Shown here: positions 6,114 to 7,110 of the stretch, in pieces
Numbering within the stretch: the stretch's first letter is position 1
How the letters are laid out: every line of letters begins with the position of its first letter
Source of the DNA: Bacteroidota bacterium
Lineage (GTDB): Bacteria > Bacteroidota > Bacteroidia > B-17B0 > Aurantibacillaceae
Direction: 5' to 3'
Assembly (NCBI GenBank): GCA_023433205.1
Contig: JAEZDS010000213.1
Location: forward strand, 1 to 7,110
DNA: 7,110 bases
Notes under the pieces: model-generated
Database searches by the model: none
Told to the model about the DNA's origin: nothing
Seen by the model: the letters and a program-made list of their open reading frames with translations, nothing else
Program-made: the position numbers and the translations under genes

Positions 6114-6308
6114 ATGAGTAAAATTGGAAATTATATTGCAGAAACAAAGAACGAACTGCTTAATAAGGTAAGCTGGCCAACCTGGCCCGAACTTCAAAGC
6201 AGCGCCATTGTTGTAATGATCTCTTCGGTGATTATTGCCCTGGTGGTTTTTGGGATGGACTTTGTTTTTGAGCTGCTGATGAAGCAGGCTTACGATATGA
6301 TAAAATAA
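6114..6308 (+). CDS. secE: Preprotein translocase subunit SecE
   Basis: 64 residues, the short single-span form found in most bacteria outside the Gammaproteobacteria. SecE clamps SecY in the inner-membrane translocon for protein export. An amphipathic N-terminal helix with ETKNELLNKVSWPTWPEL (10-27) carries the SecE signature (K-V-x-WP-x-x-x-E), followed by one membrane span at about 29-52. The ATG at 6114 was chosen because upstream in-frame codons run through tRNA-Trp. It is followed after 25 bases by nusG, the standard secE-nusG pair, almost surely one transcript. Confidence 0.96.
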   Translation: MSKIGNYIAETKNELLNKVSWPTWPELQSSAIVVMISSVIIALVVFGMDFVFELLMKQAYDMIK

Positions 6309-6333
6309 CCGAACAGTGACAAAAGAAACACAC

Positions 6334-6903
6334 ATGGCTGAAACCGCTAAAACCGACAGTGCAGGTGCCAAAAAATGGTACGTTGTACGGGCCATCAGTG
6401 GTCAGGAAAAAAAAGTAAAACAGTATATCGAGGTTGAGATCTCGAGGCTGAAGCTGAATGATTACGTTTCGCAGGTTTTAATACCTACTGAAAAAGTGAT
6501 ACAGATCCGCAATGGTAAAAAAACCACAAAGGAGCGTTCATTTTACCCCGGATACGTACTTATTGAGGCCAACCTGGCTGGTGAGGTTCCACACGTTATT
6601 AAAAACATTACCGGTGTTATCGGTTTTTTGGGTGAAACCAAAGGCGGAAATCCGGTGCCAATGCGTATCAGTGAAGTAAACCGCATACTTGTAAAAGTAG
6701 ACGAACTGGTAGAAAGCGAAGGTACCGTGTCAACAAATTATACTGTTGGCGACTCGGTAAAAGTTATTAATGGTCCGTTCAATGGCTTTAATGGTGTTAT
6801 TGAAGAGGTGATGGAAGACAAACGCAAGATCAAGGTAACAGTTAAGATCTTCGGTCGTAAAACACCTGTTGAACTGAACTTCGGAGAAGTAGAATTAGAA
6901 TAA
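6334..6903 (+). CDS. nusG: Transcription termination/antitermination factor NusG
   Basis: 189 residues from the ATG at 6334; an in-frame GTG at 6316 would add six residues but is less likely. NusG binds RNA polymerase, suppresses pausing, and through its C-terminal domain contacts Rho or ribosomal protein S10. NGN domain about 13-120 with KKWYVVRAISGQEKKV (13-28), IPTEK (50-54), and the diagnostic ERSFYPGYVLIE (67-78). KOW domain about 135-189 with VGDSVKVINGPFNGFNGVI (138-156) and the C-terminal TPVELNFGEVELE. Length and domains are typical. It stands downstream of secE and upstream of rplK, as in most bacteria. NusG is also part of boxA-dependent antitermination complexes, which links it to the two boxA-like elements of the tRNA cluster. 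Confidence 0.98.
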   Translation: MAETAKTDSAGAKKWYVVRAISGQEKKVKQYIEVEISRLKLNDYVSQVLIPTEKVIQIRNGKKTTKERSFYPGYVLIEANLAGEVPHVIKNITGVIGFLGETKGGNPVPMRISEVNRILVKVDELVESEGTVSTNYTVGDSVKVINGPFNGFNGVIEEVMEDKRKIKVTVKIFGRKTPVELNFGEVELE

Positions 6904-6922
6904 AAATAAAAACATTGAAGGT

Positions 6923-6989
6923 TGCCGCCTTTGATTGAAATGAGCGCTTTGCTGCTTCCAACTCAAAGTAGATTTTTTCTCAGGCGGCA
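6923..6989 (+). promoter_or_regulatory. Structured leader of the rplK ribosomal-protein operon
   Basis: The 145 bases between nusG and rplK contain a perfect 8-bp long-range pairing, TGCCGCCT (6923-6930) with AGGCGGCA (6982-6989). It encloses smaller alternatives: TGAG 6941-6944 / CTCA 6962-6965, or CTTTG 6947-6951 / CAAAG 6964-6968. A later short stem is CACG 7004-7007 / CGTG 7017-7020. No T run follows, so a terminator is unlikely. In many bacteria ribosomal protein L1 represses the rplK-rplA mRNA by binding its leader; a similar role here is inferred, not shown. No consensus promoter was seen in the gap. Confidence 0.45.
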
Positions 6990-7048
6990 CCAGCAATAAG
7001 CAACACGTTAGGAAAGCGTGAAGCTGTACAACAAATAAATAAATAAAA

Positions 7049-7110
7049 ATGGCAAAAGAGTTATCGGCAATTGTAAAATTGCAAATCAAAGGTGGTGCTG
7101 CTAACCCTTC
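7049..7110 (+). CDS. rplK: 50S ribosomal protein L11, N-terminal fragment (window ends)
   Basis: Only 20 codons are inside the window: MAKELSAIVKLQIKGGAANP, the characteristic L11 N-terminus (KLQ-x-KGGAANPSPP in the family). L11 sits at the GTPase-associated centre of the large subunit, where EF-Tu and EF-G act. The start ATG follows an A-rich stretch (AAATAAATAAATAAAA type) without Shine-Dalgarno. The position after secE-nusG is the universal bacterial order and predicts rplA, rplJ, rplL and rpoB beyond the edge. Confidence 0.96.
   Translation, partial: MAKELSAIVKLQIKGGAANP

Overview
The window looks like a chromosomal housekeeping segment from a member of the Bacteroidota. The evidence is a textbook Bacteroidota-type promoter (TTTG, 19 bases, TACCTTTG) in front of the tRNA genes, A/T-rich translation starts without a clear Shine-Dalgarno, five tRNA genes with no encoded 3' CCA, and EF-Tu, RecX and rRNA methyltransferase sequences of Bacteroidota style. 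I cannot name a genus.

Left part (1-2403, minus strand). Three genes point the same way: recX, then an atypical short-chain dehydrogenase (SDR) whose start overlaps the recX stop by 14 bases, then, after a 76-base gap, a secreted protein with a beta-rich region and a SPOR-like C-terminus that runs off the window edge.

Centre left (2435-3769, plus strand). A 16S rRNA m5C methyltransferase of the RsmF/Nol1-Nop2-Sun type starts only about 31 bases from the divergent recX start. Its catalytic domain is intact, but an in-frame TAA cuts it before a well-conserved-looking C-terminal domain that stays open in the same frame for 91 more codons. This is the most notable anomaly here.

Right part (3819-7110, plus strand). 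This is the classic bacterial translation/transcription cluster: tRNA-Thr(TGT), tRNA-Tyr(GTA), tRNA-Gly(TCC), tRNA-Thr(GGT), tuf, a terminator, tRNA-Trp(CCA), secE, nusG, a structured leader and the start of rplK. Two identical 13-base boxA-like elements stand upstream of the first and fourth tRNA genes. The second has its own candidate promoter and a hairpin, which suggests that tRNA-Thr(GGT)-tuf can be transcribed as a separate unit. NusG, encoded downstream, belongs to the factor set that acts at boxA in well-studied bacteria.

I found no mobile element, CRISPR array, defence island or clearly new multi-gene system. The points worth checking are regulatory (boxA copies, internal promoter, rplK leader) and two protein anomalies (interrupted methyltransferase, SDR without its usual catalytic Tyr/Lys).
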